DNA of 49,934 nt from CAZQQN01 sp964595485 (GTDB taxonomy: Bacteria > Bacteroidota > Bacteroidia > CAILMK01 > CAYYUA01): contig CAZQQN010000019.1 of assembly GCA_964595485.1 (NCBI GenBank), positions 1 through 49,934 on the forward strand, given 5' to 3'. The position numbers were made by a program, and so were the translations under genes. Under the pieces are notes generated by a model. It ran no database searches and was not told the DNA's origin. It saw only the letters and a program-made list of their open reading frames with translations. Below, in pieces: positions 7,500 to 16,875 of this stretch; position 1 is the stretch's first letter; every line of letters begins with the position of its first letter.

Positions 7500-8756
7500 A
7501 TGAGCCTCAAACATCGCTTGATCCATATCGTTGCATTAGTGCTTACTTTAATGTTCAGTTGCACTCCGATGCATTACTTGGCCAATCAAAACCTGGATTT
7601 CCTCTATTCTGATAGCGATACCCGATTAAACCCCGAATTAAAAATATTTCATCCAAACCCTGATGACATTAGGGTTTATGTAGGGCTGAACCCACAAAAT
7701 TTTTTGCCTAAACCTAAAAATCAATCCTATGAGCTGAGTCTGAAATACAGGATCTACAAAGACTATGAATTTAGCGGAATTGTAGATTCTGGCAGTAAAA
7801 AGCTAAAAGGACCTATGCCTACTGAAAACCCGGATTATTTAGAGACTTCCTTTGATTTACCTAACCGCGATAAGCAATACCTTCTTGAAGTGATAGTTCG
7901 GGACAAGGTTGCTGAGAACAAAACCCGTAACTTCGCCTACTGCCGTCCCTATTCAAAGGCTACAACACAAGAATACCTGATTAGGAGTCAGCCTGACTCA
8001 GAAATCCTTTTTGACAACATGATTCAAAAAAACCAGCGTATTTCTGTAACGCACACAGAACGTGGTGATAGTATTGTAATAGACCATTACCGGGCTACTA
8101 AGTTTTCTGTAGCACCGCCACCTTTTGCTAACGACTATGTGAATAAGGAACTGGGCGAAGTTGCTTTGGATTCTTCGCGTAAATTGAAGCAGGGAAAGTC
8201 ATTTTCGCTTAAGCCCGGGACCTACAATATTATACACATCCCTGACGACAAACAGGGCTTCCCAGCTAAGGTACTAAGAAAACCTTTTCCTGAGTTAAAC
8301 CAATCTAATCAACTGCTTCAACCTTTGAAATACTTAACCTCATCAAAAGCCTACGCCCGTTTAGAGCAAATGGCTGATCCAAAAGAGGCAGTAGATAGCT
8401 TCTGGCTTGAGGTAACCAATAACGATAAAGCCAAAGCTAAAAAGCTCATAAAGCAATTTTATGGCAGGGTCGAAAAGGCCAATCGTTTCTTTTCCACTTA
8501 CAAACAAGGTTGGAAAACAGACAGGGGTATGATTTACCTGGTTTTTGGTAAGCCTTACATGGTATACCGATCAAATAACGGGGAAGCCTGGATTTACCCC
8601 GAAAGTGAGAGGTTGCCGGAGATCCTCTTCAAGTTCAGGCGACAAAACCACACCCTTTATCCGGCCTATTACGAAATGATACGATCCCCTCACCTGAAAG
8701 ATTATTGGTTTAGAAAAGTCAATCAAATAAGAGATGGCTTAATTTTGAGAAATTAA
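7500..8756 (+). CDS. GWxTD domain lipoprotein
   Basis: The 418-residue product starts with a lipoprotein signal: hydrophobic core and lipobox ending at Cys21 (LMFSC). The C-terminal third has the naming motif GWKTDRG, followed by GMIYLVFGKP and an EAWIYPE strand, as in the GWxTD family of Bacteroidota. The middle is beta-rich and resembles an accessory domain of unknown role. It is expected to be membrane-anchored on the periplasmic side or outer membrane. The function of the family is not established. It lies 32 bases after the DUF2723 gene, and the alpha-2-macroglobulin-like gene follows after 107 bases, so the three may act together in the envelope. Confidence 0.85.
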   Translation: MSLKHRLIHIVALVLTLMFSCTPMHYLANQNLDFLYSDSDTRLNPELKIFHPNPDDIRVYVGLNPQNFLPKPKNQSYELSLKYRIYKDYEFSGIVDSGSKKLKGPMPTENPDYLETSFDLPNRDKQYLLEVIVRDKVAENKTRNFAYCRPYSKATTQEYLIRSQPDSEILFDNMIQKNQRISVTHTERGDSIVIDHYRATKFSVAPPPFANDYVNKELGEVALDSSRKLKQGKSFSLKPGTYNIIHIPDDKQGFPAKVLRKPFPELNQSNQLLQPLKYLTSSKAYARLEQMADPKEAVDSFWLEVTNNDKAKAKKLIKQFYGRVEKANRFFSTYKQGWKTDRGMIYLVFGKPYMVYRSNNGEAWIYPESERLPEILFKFRRQNHTLYPAYYEMIRSPHLKDYWFRKVNQIRDGLILRN

Positions 8757-8863
8757 AACAGATTACCCTACCCAAATGTGATAGGATTCCCTGATTTGTC
8801 AGGAAAGATTTAAATTTTGGCACCAATTTTAATCCTTTAAACCCGATACAAACCTTATTTATC
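8757..8863. other. Gap with short inverted repeat before A2M gene
   Basis: CCTGA, TTTG, TCAGG at 8790-8803 is a 5-bp perfect stem with a tetraloop. It is too short and lacks a T tract, so a terminator call is not justified. I see no clear -7 element for the next gene. Confidence 0.3.
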
Positions 8864-11800
8864 ATGCGCTACTTTCTTTTTACAACCCTTTTTTTTGGCA
8901 TCCTGGGCGGCTTTATTATTCATGGGTGTAGTTCTTCTCAAAAAGTGGCTAAAGAAGGGTACAAACTTTTACCAGACTCATTAGGTAGTGGCGATTTTGC
9001 TAATAAATGGAAGAAGATTGAAGAACTGAAATCGAAGGGTAAGCCTCAATCAGCCCTGTCAATAGCCAAAAAGATTCAGCAAAAAGCTGCCAATCGTCAA
9101 AACCCCGTTCAGCATATTAAGGCGGTTCATACGGTTCATGAGCTAAGGTTTGAGTTTGCCGAAAACCCTGTAATTAAGAATATCAAAGGATTACGTCAAT
9201 CCCTCAATGATAGCTATTTTCCGGCTGAACCTATTCTCCAGTCTATTTTAGCTAAGCAGTTCACCTACTACTACCAATTCAATCGATTTGATATCCGTAA
9301 CAGATCAGTAACAAGGAAGGTAAGTAAGGATATAAAGAAGTGGAGTCCAGAGGTTTTTCATGACTCAGCCAGTCATTATTTCCAGGCATCGCTTGAACCT
9401 GAAAAAGAACTTCGGCAGTACCATGTAAACGCTTTTGAGGATGTTTTAAGGGGAGATACTGCTTATCGGCACCTTCGCCCTTCTCTGTTTGACCTTTTAA
9501 GTTACCGGGCATTAGATTACTTCCAGAATAGCGACCTCGCTCAAAATCATGCAAGGCAAGAATTGGTACTCGATGACAGCAGCTATTATCAGCCATCCAA
9601 AGTTTTTAAAAGGAAAAACTTTCCGGACAAGCTGAATCAAGCACCTAACTACCGGTCGCTGGTGATTTACCAAAAGCTAATGAAATGGCATAGCCGTGAT
9701 AGCAACATCGCGCCTTTTATTCATGCGGATCTGGAACGTTTGAAGTTCATTCACCAAAACATTAGCCGGGTCAATGATAAAAACCGGCATTATTTCGAAG
9801 CTTTGCAACATATCATACGCTTCAAGCCGAAAAATCCGGCAATCGCAGATGCTTTTTACCGTCAGGCAAAGTTAGCGAAACAGGGATTTAAGCCTGCGCT
9901 ATACCCGGATATTCCTCCTAAGCGGATTGCCTTAAAAATTTGTGACCTTGCTCAAAAGAACTATCCAGGGACCATTGGGGCTAAGAATTGCCAAACATTG
10001 GCAGAAAGGATTCAATCGGTTAGTTTTTCAACAAAAATGGCGAAAACCCTCTTGCCCCGCGAACCCGAGAAGTTCCTATTGAATTACCGTAACCTGGATT
10101 CAGTTCATTACAGGATCATACCCCTATCTAAGCAGGCCTCTTTAAGGTTAAAGAACAAAAGGGGAAACAACCTCCTTGAAAGCTTAAAACAACAGGAAGC
10201 CGTATACGAAATTCAAAAGGACCTTGAGCTACCTCTTGATCATGAGCAACACCAGACTGAGCCCGGTATTCCGGGATTGGAAACAGGCCATTATGCTATC
10301 CTGCTTTCAAACAAGGCCACGTATGATCCGAAGAAAGATCAATTAGCAGCTCAATTTTTCCAGGTCAGCAACTTAAGCCTTATCAAAATCAACCAATCAT
10401 CAAAGGCAGGTGAATTATTTGTAAAAAATAGCAAAACCGGTGATGCCGAAGCAGGTGTTGATGTTCACCTTTACAAAAAAGAGGAGCAAAACCGGAATAA
10501 ACTTACTATTATCGGTAAAAAGCAAACCGATGAGCATGGACAGTTCTCACTCCCGGGGATGGATAGGCAGGTTTATTTTGAGGTTGTAAAGGGCAATGAC
10601 ACCTTTTTTCCTGAGCAGCCGACCTATATTACCGAGCCCCGGAATACCACCAATGAACACAAACAAGTTCACATTTTCACTGATCGCAGTATATACCGAC
10701 CCGGGCAGGCCGTTCATTTTAAAAGCATCCTCATTAATAGTCAAAACAATGGCCAAAAAAATGATTTAGAGACCAATGCTTCTGTAAAGGTTGAATTAGT
10801 GGATGCGAACAACCAAACCTTAAGCAAAAAGACTTTTGAGACCAATGATTACGGTTCATTCTCGGGCCAATTTCAATTACCAAATGAAGGCTTAACAGGC
10901 TACTACAGGCTCAGGACTCCTTTTGGTACTCAAACCTTCTCTGTAGAAGAATACAAGCGGCCAAATTTTGAAGTAAAACTTTCAGCTATTGAAAGTTCTT
11001 ATCAGCTAAATGAACAAGTTACCCTGTCCGGCAAAGCCAAGACTTATTCAGGTGTCGGTTTAGAAGGGGCCAAAGTGCAATACAAGGTTAAGCGAAAGAT
11101 AAGATTCCCTTTCTGGCACTGGTGGCGTCCAAGGCCTTCCACCAATGAAGAAATGATTACCAAGGGAACGACAGGGACTGATTCAGCAGGAAAATTCCGG
11201 TTAAGCTTTGAAACCAAACCTGACCGGACCGTTGATAAAAAAACCAACCCCGTTTTCCAGTACGAGGCGACAGTGACCGTAACAGATATGACAGGTGAAA
11301 CCCATGAAGCAAGCAAGAATGTGAAGGCCGGCTATAATGCCATCTACCCTGAAATTGAAGTGTCAAAATGGGTGAAACAGGCCAATGGCTTAACCATAAA
11401 GCCGGTTGTTCAAAACATCAATGGGGACACCATTTCGCGGCAGGGTCGTATGATCATTACTAAATTGAAATCCCCTAAGAGGCTATACCGGAATCAGTTT
11501 TGGTCATCGCCTGATCTACCCCAGGAGAATGAAAAGGAATATAAAGCAAAGTATCCCTTTGATCCATACAAAGCGGAGCATAAACCCAATAATTGGGAAG
11601 AAAAAAAGGTTGTTTTCAGCAACACCCTGAAAGCCAATAAAAGCATCAAGTTATCTCCAAGCCAGGTAAAAGGTTTGTCAACCGGCTATTACAAGGCCAG
11701 ATTAAACGTTCGGGACAGGAACGGAAGTGCCAATACGCAACAAATTTTCAAGGTTTATAAAGCGGATGCTAAATCGGCAGCAATCAATCAGTTTTCTTAT

Positions 11801-14800
11801 TTCATTCCCATAGATAAAGAAGTCGAACCCGGAGAGCAGGCCAGTTTTATATGGGGTTCGGCAGACAAAGAAGCGCATGCTACCCTTCATGTAGAACAAA
11901 ATGGTAAAGTGCTGGAAAAACGCCATCTAAGTGTTAATGATGGGCAAACCCGTATCGATATACCAATTAAGGAATCCCACCGGGGTAATATCCATGTTCA
12001 TTTGTTTTCGGTAAATGAAAACCGTATTGAAAAGCACCGGAAAACGGTTAAAGTGCCTTGGTCAAATAAGGCTTTGTCAATATCGTTTAAAACGTTCCGA
12101 AGCACGATTAAACCTGGTGAGCAAGAAAAATGGACCCTTAATATTCAGGATCCTGACCAAACCCCTGCCAATGCAGAACTGCTGGCTAACATGTACGATG
12201 CCTCCCTGGATGCCATCAAAAAACATCAATGGGCCTTTAATCTTTATCCAACTTTCAAGCCCAGGCTTAATTACAATCCCTTCACATCCTTTTCTGCATC
12301 TCAAAGAGCCTTTTTAAGACGCCTTGGGCCATCTGATGAAAGAAGTACTTTTATAAATCGCGAGTTTGAGGGACTTTTGGATGACAACTATTTCCGGAAA
12401 CAGCTAAAGTATCCTTCTCAAATGACCGCGCCTAACAAAGAAGCAGTTTACAACATAGCTAAAACCGAACCGTCACCTGAAAAGGAAAAACCCACCGAAG
12501 CAACCTCCAACGATGAAAATTCAGAAGAAGAAAAGCCACAGATGCGAAAAGATTTAGACGAAACCGGCTTTTTCTTTCCGGCGGCTAAAACGGATGGCAA
12601 CGGTAATGTAAAACTTGAATTTGAAACCCCGGAAGCGCTAACAAAGTGGAAAGCCATGTTCCTGGCTCACGATAAGGACCTGGCTCATACCTATAAAACC
12701 CAGGAGGTCATCACTCAAAAAGCTTTAATGATCGAACCAAACGTGCCACGCTTTTTAAGAGAAGGGGATCGTCTTGAATTTTCAGCTAAGATTTCAAACC
12801 TAACGGATCAAAGTATAAAAGGGCCGGCTAAACTGGAAATTCTTCATGCAGATAGCCGGGAATCCTTTTCGACCGTTATCATCGGGGATAATGAAAAGGC
12901 TTTTGACCTAAAAAAAGGCCGATCTACTACGGTTAATTGGCAATTGAAAGCTCCTGAAGCAAACAAAGACCTGATTTACCAAGTGCAGGCAAAATCAGAT
13001 AAGCACACCGATGGACAGGAGGGCTTGATCCCAGTTTTACCAGCCAATAAATTGGTTACAGAATCTTTGCCCCTATGGGTGAAAGGAGGTAATAAGCGTC
13101 AATTCTCTTTTGAAAGAATGGCTAAAGAACAGTCCAGCACCCTCGAAAACAAGCAGGTGGTTTTAGAAATGGCTACCAACCCAGCCTGGTATGCTATCCA
13201 GGCGCTTCCATCCCTTATGGAGCCCGACTATGAATGCAGCGAACAGGTTTTCAATGCCTATTATAGCAATAGCATTGCCAGCCACATACTACAATCCACT
13301 CCTAAAATTCAATCGGTTTACGAATCATGGCAGGAAGACTCTACTGCTTTAAAATCCAAACTGCAGAAAAAGCAGGGCTTAAAAACCGTGAATACAAGCA
13401 ATAGCCCCTGGCTGGAAAATGCCAAAAATCAAGCAAAACGCAAGGCGAGGTTAGCTGAATATTTCAACAAAGAAAGAACCGCATCCGGCATTACCCAAAA
13501 CCTGCGGAAGCTTAAAAACTGGCAACTGCCAAATGGTTCATGGCCGTGGTTCAAAGGCATGAATGGTAACCGCCATATCACCCAAACCATTGTCAGTGGT
13601 ATTGGCCACCTTGACAAATTAGGCATTCAGAAAGGTGAAAACCTTAAACAAACCCAAATGGCTAAAAAGGCCCTATCTTACCTCGATAAAAAAATGGCAG
13701 ATGATTGGCAAAGCATCCAATCCGAGGCCGATAGCCCGAGTGTGAACTACCTGGATGCCACTCGTGTCCAATACCTTTATGCCAGAAGCTTTTTCAAAGA
13801 TCAAACTGCCAAGAATGAAGAGGCTTTTGATTACTGGCTCAGCCAGGCTAAAAACCATTGGCTGTCCCGTTCACTCTTGGAGCAGGCTATGCTGGCATTA
13901 GCGTTAGATAGGTTCGGAGAAACAGCGAAAGCCAAAATGATCATGGCTTCCCTGACTGATAAAGCCCTTAAGGATAAGGAACTGGGCATGTATTGGCGGG
14001 ACAACCAAAATGGTTACCAATGGTATCGTTCCCCGATTGAAACCCAGGCTATATTGATTGAGGCCTTTTCTGAAATCAATGATGACCAGGAAGCTGTAGA
14101 ATCAATGAAAGTTTGGCTGCTTAAACAAAAACAAGTCCAATCATGGCCAACAACCAAAGCCACAGCTAAAGCTTGCTATGCCCTGTTAATGAGAGGAAGT
14201 GACTGGTTATCTGGTACCGATGAGCTTAGCATAAAGCTCAATGGCGAGCCAATGCCTATTCCAGAGGACAGGGAATCAGGTACTGGTTATTTCCGTAAGA
14301 CCTGGCAAAAGGATAACATAAACCCTGAAGATTTCAAACAGATCCGGGTAAAAAAATCAGGGGACGGGATTGCCTGGGGTGCCCTACACTGGCAGTATTT
14401 TGAACAACTGAACAAGATCTCTGCTTACGAAACACCGCTCAAGGTTGAGAAAAAGCTTTACAAACAAGTGACCAGTGAGGCTGGTGAAACTTTAGAAAGA
14501 CTTGAACAAGGTGATTCGCTTAAACCGGGTGATTACATAACCGTCCGGTTAAACCTCAAAACTGACCGCTCAATGGAGTTTATTCATTTACAGGATATGC
14601 GTGCGCCTGCCCTTGAACCATTGGAACAAAATTCTGGCTATCGATACCAGGATGGAGTAGGCTTTTACAAAAGTATTAAGGACGCCACAGCCAATTTCTT
14701 CTTTAACAGGTTACCAAAAGGTACTCATGTTTTTGAATATAACTTGGTTGTATCTCAATCCGGCACTTTCCAAAATGGGACAGGTACGGTTCAAAGTATG

Positions 14801-14854
14801 TATGCACCAGAATTTAACAGTCATTCAGAAGGAAAGATGTTGAAGATCAAATGA
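8864..14854 (+). CDS. Alpha-2-macroglobulin-like lipoprotein with thioester motif
   Basis: The product has 1996 residues and a lipoprotein signal with Cys22 (IIHGC). The order is: an N-terminal helical region to about 380, a carboxypeptidase-regulatory-like segment near 510-570, the MG2 motif TDRSIYRPGQ at 606-615, several beta domains, an acidic linker near 1206-1230, the A2M core starting at ETGFFFPAA (1233), and a helical thioester domain. The thioester motif is CSEQ at 1458-1461, matching C-x-E-Q, so Cys and Gln for the internal thioester are present. Bacterial members trap proteases that attack the cell; this one should be envelope-anchored. E. coli YfhM is shorter (about 1650) and lies beside pbpC, which is absent here. 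Bacteroidota members are typically this large. Confidence 0.88.
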   Translation: MRYFLFTTLFFGILGGFIIHGCSSSQKVAKEGYKLLPDSLGSGDFANKWKKIEELKSKGKPQSALSIAKKIQQKAANRQNPVQHIKAVHTVHELRFEFAENPVIKNIKGLRQSLNDSYFPAEPILQSILAKQFTYYYQFNRFDIRNRSVTRKVSKDIKKWSPEVFHDSASHYFQASLEPEKELRQYHVNAFEDVLRGDTAYRHLRPSLFDLLSYRALDYFQNSDLAQNHARQELVLDDSSYYQPSKVFKRKNFPDKLNQAPNYRSLVIYQKLMKWHSRDSNIAPFIHADLERLKFIHQNISRVNDKNRHYFEALQHIIRFKPKNPAIADAFYRQAKLAKQGFKPALYPDIPPKRIALKICDLAQKNYPGTIGAKNCQTLAERIQSVSFSTKMAKTLLPREPEKFLLNYRNLDSVHYRIIPLSKQASLRLKNKRGNNLLESLKQQEAVYEIQKDLELPLDHEQHQTEPGIPGLETGHYAILLSNKATYDPKKDQLAAQFFQVSNLSLIKINQSSKAGELFVKNSKTGDAEAGVDVHLYKKEEQNRNKLTIIGKKQTDEHGQFSLPGMDRQVYFEVVKGNDTFFPEQPTYITEPRNTTNEHKQVHIFTDRSIYRPGQAVHFKSILINSQNNGQKNDLETNASVKVELVDANNQTLSKKTFETNDYGSFSGQFQLPNEGLTGYYRLRTPFGTQTFSVEEYKRPNFEVKLSAIESSYQLNEQVTLSGKAKTYSGVGLEGAKVQYKVKRKIRFPFWHWWRPRPSTNEEMITKGTTGTDSAGKFRLSFETKPDRTVDKKTNPVFQYEATVTVTDMTGETHEASKNVKAGYNAIYPEIEVSKWVKQANGLTIKPVVQNINGDTISRQGRMIITKLKSPKRLYRNQFWSSPDLPQENEKEYKAKYPFDPYKAEHKPNNWEEKKVVFSNTLKANKSIKLSPSQVKGLSTGYYKARLNVRDRNGSANTQQIFKVYKADAKSAAINQFSYFIPIDKEVEPGEQASFIWGSADKEAHATLHVEQNGKVLEKRHLSVNDGQTRIDIPIKESHRGNIHVHLFSVNENRIEKHRKTVKVPWSNKALSISFKTFRSTIKPGEQEKWTLNIQDPDQTPANAELLANMYDASLDAIKKHQWAFNLYPTFKPRLNYNPFTSFSASQRAFLRRLGPSDERSTFINREFEGLLDDNYFRKQLKYPSQMTAPNKEAVYNIAKTEPSPEKEKPTEATSNDENSEEEKPQMRKDLDETGFFFPAAKTDGNGNVKLEFETPEALTKWKAMFLAHDKDLAHTYKTQEVITQKALMIEPNVPRFLREGDRLEFSAKISNLTDQSIKGPAKLEILHADSRESFSTVIIGDNEKAFDLKKGRSTTVNWQLKAPEANKDLIYQVQAKSDKHTDGQEGLIPVLPANKLVTESLPLWVKGGNKRQFSFERMAKEQSSTLENKQVVLEMATNPAWYAIQALPSLMEPDYECSEQVFNAYYSNSIASHILQSTPKIQSVYESWQEDSTALKSKLQKKQGLKTVNTSNSPWLENAKNQAKRKARLAEYFNKERTASGITQNLRKLKNWQLPNGSWPWFKGMNGNRHITQTIVSGIGHLDKLGIQKGENLKQTQMAKKALSYLDKKMADDWQSIQSEADSPSVNYLDATRVQYLYARSFFKDQTAKNEEAFDYWLSQAKNHWLSRSLLEQAMLALALDRFGETAKAKMIMASLTDKALKDKELGMYWRDNQNGYQWYRSPIETQAILIEAFSEINDDQEAVESMKVWLLKQKQVQSWPTTKATAKACYALLMRGSDWLSGTDELSIKLNGEPMPIPEDRESGTGYFRKTWQKDNINPEDFKQIRVKKSGDGIAWGALHWQYFEQLNKISAYETPLKVEKKLYKQVTSEAGETLERLEQGDSLKPGDYITVRLNLKTDRSMEFIHLQDMRAPALEPLEQNSGYRYQDGVGFYKSIKDATANFFFNRLPKGTHVFEYNLVVSQSGTFQNGTGTVQSMYAPEFNSHSEGKMLKIK

Positions 14855-14912
14855 TAGGGACCAATTTAATTTGGCCTATTCCTTCCTTTTCTCCGAATTG
14901 GTTTAATATCAA

Positions 14913-14920
14913 TATATTTG
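14913..14920 (+). promoter_or_regulatory. Candidate -7 element for the barrel protein gene
   Basis: TATATTTG matches TAnnTTTG and lies 20 bases before the ATG at 14940. No -33 TTG at normal spacing is seen. Confidence 0.4.
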
Positions 14921-14939
14921 AATAGTAAAAGTGACAACT

Positions 14940-15566
14940 ATGAAGTATTTTTTACCAAGCATGCTAATTGTGGCTATCTTAGCAGTAAGCACTGCCAATT
15001 CAAGTGCTCAAAAGGCTTACGAAAAAGAACAAATTCAAATCAATGGTGGGATTGATTTCCTTGTTTTCCCTTACAGCTTTGGGTACTTTAGTACCCTTAG
15101 TGGTGTTAATACCAGCCCATCAATACCAGTATCGGCTAATGTTGAATATGGTTTTCATGAGTATGTTAGTTTAGGGGTTTATGCTGGTTATTATGGAAAA
15201 AGCTGGCGGTACACGTACACCCCAGATAATACAGAGGTAGAATCCAGCTTAAGTGTAATATCCTACGGAGCAAGGGGAACGCTTCATGGCACGCCACTAA
15301 TCAATGAAGTGGTACCGAATTCGAGCATTGATGAGAAGACCTGGGATCTATACTTTTCCATTATCCTGGGCCTTGAGACAACTTCCTGGCGTCATCCAAC
15401 AATTGATAACACTTTTTTTGGCTCTAGGCCTTCCTCTACTACACAATCCGTACTCGGCTCAATAGTGGGAGCGCGTTATATGGTGAATGAAAACTTTGGC
15501 GCTTTCATGGAGGTTGGCAGAGGCACCTTTGGCCTTTTCAGGCTTGGTTTGAGTTTTAATCTTTAA
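14940..15566 (+). CDS. Outer membrane beta-barrel protein
   Basis: From the ATG at 14940 the product has 208 residues; a GTG 9 bases earlier is possible, but the ATG sits directly before a typical signal peptide ending near SSAQK. The mature part alternates hydrophobic and polar residues with aromatic-rich strands (YGFHEYVSLGVYAGYYG; ENFGAFMEVGRG), and the last residues GLFRLGLSFNL have the terminal phenylalanine-leucine pattern of outer-membrane barrels. About eight strands are likely. The function is unknown. A -7 element lies in front, so it may be independent of the A2M gene. Its stop codon overlaps that of the convergent rluD-type gene within TTAA at 15563-15566. Confidence 0.8.
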   Translation: MKYFLPSMLIVAILAVSTANSSAQKAYEKEQIQINGGIDFLVFPYSFGYFSTLSGVNTSPSIPVSANVEYGFHEYVSLGVYAGYYGKSWRYTYTPDNTEVESSLSVISYGARGTLHGTPLINEVVPNSSIDEKTWDLYFSIILGLETTSWRHPTIDNTFFGSRPSSTTQSVLGSIVGARYMVNENFGAFMEVGRGTFGLFRLGLSFNL

Positions 15567-16642
15567 CAAAAAAGTAAATAGCGCTGATCGCCGAGGCTAT
15601 TATGATAGGCATAATGCTGCCATTTGTCAATTAATTGGTGCATATCATCCGGTAATGATTGCTCGAAAAAGTAAGGCTCCCAACCCTTGGGATGCAAAAA
15701 TCCTAAAGATTGCGCATGAAGGGCTTGCCTGGGACAAACTTCAAAACAATTGCTAACAAATTGTTTGAATTTAGCGGAATTGGGACCCCTCAAAGCCTTA
15801 TCCCCACCATACATTTTATCGTTGAATAAGGGGTGGCCAAGGTATTTCATATGGGCTCTGATTTGGTGAGTACGGCCGGTTTCCAGCCAACACTGGATAA
15901 AAGTGGCATAGCCAAAACGGGCAATGACCTGGTAGTGCGTAATAGCTTCTTTACCCACTCCTTCATCCTCATAAACCTGCATAAGCTTTCGGTCTCGCAT
16001 ACTTCTGGCTAAATTGCCATCGATCTTGCCTTCATCTTTTTTCAAATCACCCCAAACCAATGCTACGTAATGCCGCTGAACAGTTTTTTGAGCAAATTGG
16101 TGAAACAAAGCATTTAAAGCTTTTTTATCCTTTGTCACAACCATAAGGCCGGAGGTTTCCTTATCAATCCGGTGAACAATGCCTGGCCTGTCATGGCCGT
16201 TGATAGCAGTTGGTAAATTGTGAAAATAGTGCATCAGGCCATTAACCAATGTGCCCGAAAAGTTATTGTAACCAGGGTGAACCACCATGCCAGGCGGTTT
16301 ATTGATCACCATTATATAATCATCCTCGTAGATAATATCCAGGGAAATAGGCTCTGGCTTGAGTTCTTCTTCGCGAGGCGGTTTTGGCAAAACAATGGCT
16401 ACCTCTTGCCCGGCTTTCACTTTAAAGTTAGACTTTACGGCTTTCCCATTCACCAAAACCCGCTGAGCTTTCAGCCCATCTTGGATACGGGTGCGACTGA
16501 CGTTACTGATCTTATTCATCAGGAACTTGTCAATGCGAAGCGGCTCCTGCCCCCAACCTACCTTAAAGCGGTAGTGTTCATAGAGCACCTCTTCTCCATT
16601 CTCATCTTCATGGTATTGTATTTTTTCCGGTTTCTCGGTCAT
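15563..16642 (-). CDS. rluD: RluD-type 23S rRNA pseudouridine synthase
   Basis: This 359-residue protein has an N-terminal S4 RNA-binding domain (RIDKFLMNKISNVSRTRIQ) and an RluA-family catalytic domain. HRIDKETSGLMVV holds the catalytic aspartate, D160. It isomerises uridine to pseudouridine in large-subunit rRNA. The RluD assignment rests on the S4-plus-catalytic layout; RluC-like activity cannot be excluded. The longest frame begins at TTG 16684, but the ATG at 16642 has a good Shine-Dalgarno (AAGGGAG) and a -7 element TATCTTTG at 16674-16681, just inside the long form. So 16642 is chosen. The gene converges on the barrel gene and diverges from the KdsC-like gene. Confidence 0.88.
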   Translation of the reverse strand: MTEKPEKIQYHEDENGEEVLYEHYRFKVGWGQEPLRIDKFLMNKISNVSRTRIQDGLKAQRVLVNGKAVKSNFKVKAGQEVAIVLPKPPREEELKPEPISLDIIYEDDYIMVINKPPGMVVHPGYNNFSGTLVNGLMHYFHNLPTAINGHDRPGIVHRIDKETSGLMVVTKDKKALNALFHQFAQKTVQRHYVALVWGDLKKDEGKIDGNLARSMRDRKLMQVYEDEGVGKEAITHYQVIARFGYATFIQCWLETGRTHQIRAHMKYLGHPLFNDKMYGGDKALRGPNSAKFKQFVSNCFEVCPRQALHAQSLGFLHPKGWEPYFFEQSLPDDMHQLIDKWQHYAYHNSLGDQRYLLFC

Positions 16643-16673
16643 TTCAACAGCTCCCTTAAAGCAGTGTTTTGCG

Positions 16674-16681
16674 CAAAGATA
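16674..16681 (-). promoter_or_regulatory. Candidate -7 element for the rluD-type gene
   Basis: The minus strand reads TATCTTTG, a match to TAnnTTTG. It would give a leader of about 27 bases, which includes the Shine-Dalgarno. It rules against the TTG at 16684 as start. No -33 element was recognised. Confidence 0.4.
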
Positions 16682-16875
16682 CAAAGGAAGTTTAGCGGAG
16701 GTTCCGCCATCTTCATCCCTAATCCAAAAACCGTTTTAAATCTTCATTGGCCTAAAAATTCAGCAAACCAACAGGGGTTACCTTTTCTTTTGTAAAGCTA
16801 ATAGACCTTTTGGCTGTCATGTTTCCCATGAAAAGTACTTAAATTAGTGGTTCTAAAATTAAATTACTCTGAAAA

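Noticed and set aside
8790..8803. Short hairpin CCTGA/TCAGG as terminator after the GWxTD gene
   Set aside because: A 5-bp stem without a T run is too weak to call.
16220..16795. 191-residue plus-strand frame opposite rluD
   Set aside because: It is antisense to a well-supported enzyme gene and crosses its promoter region; no motif supports it.
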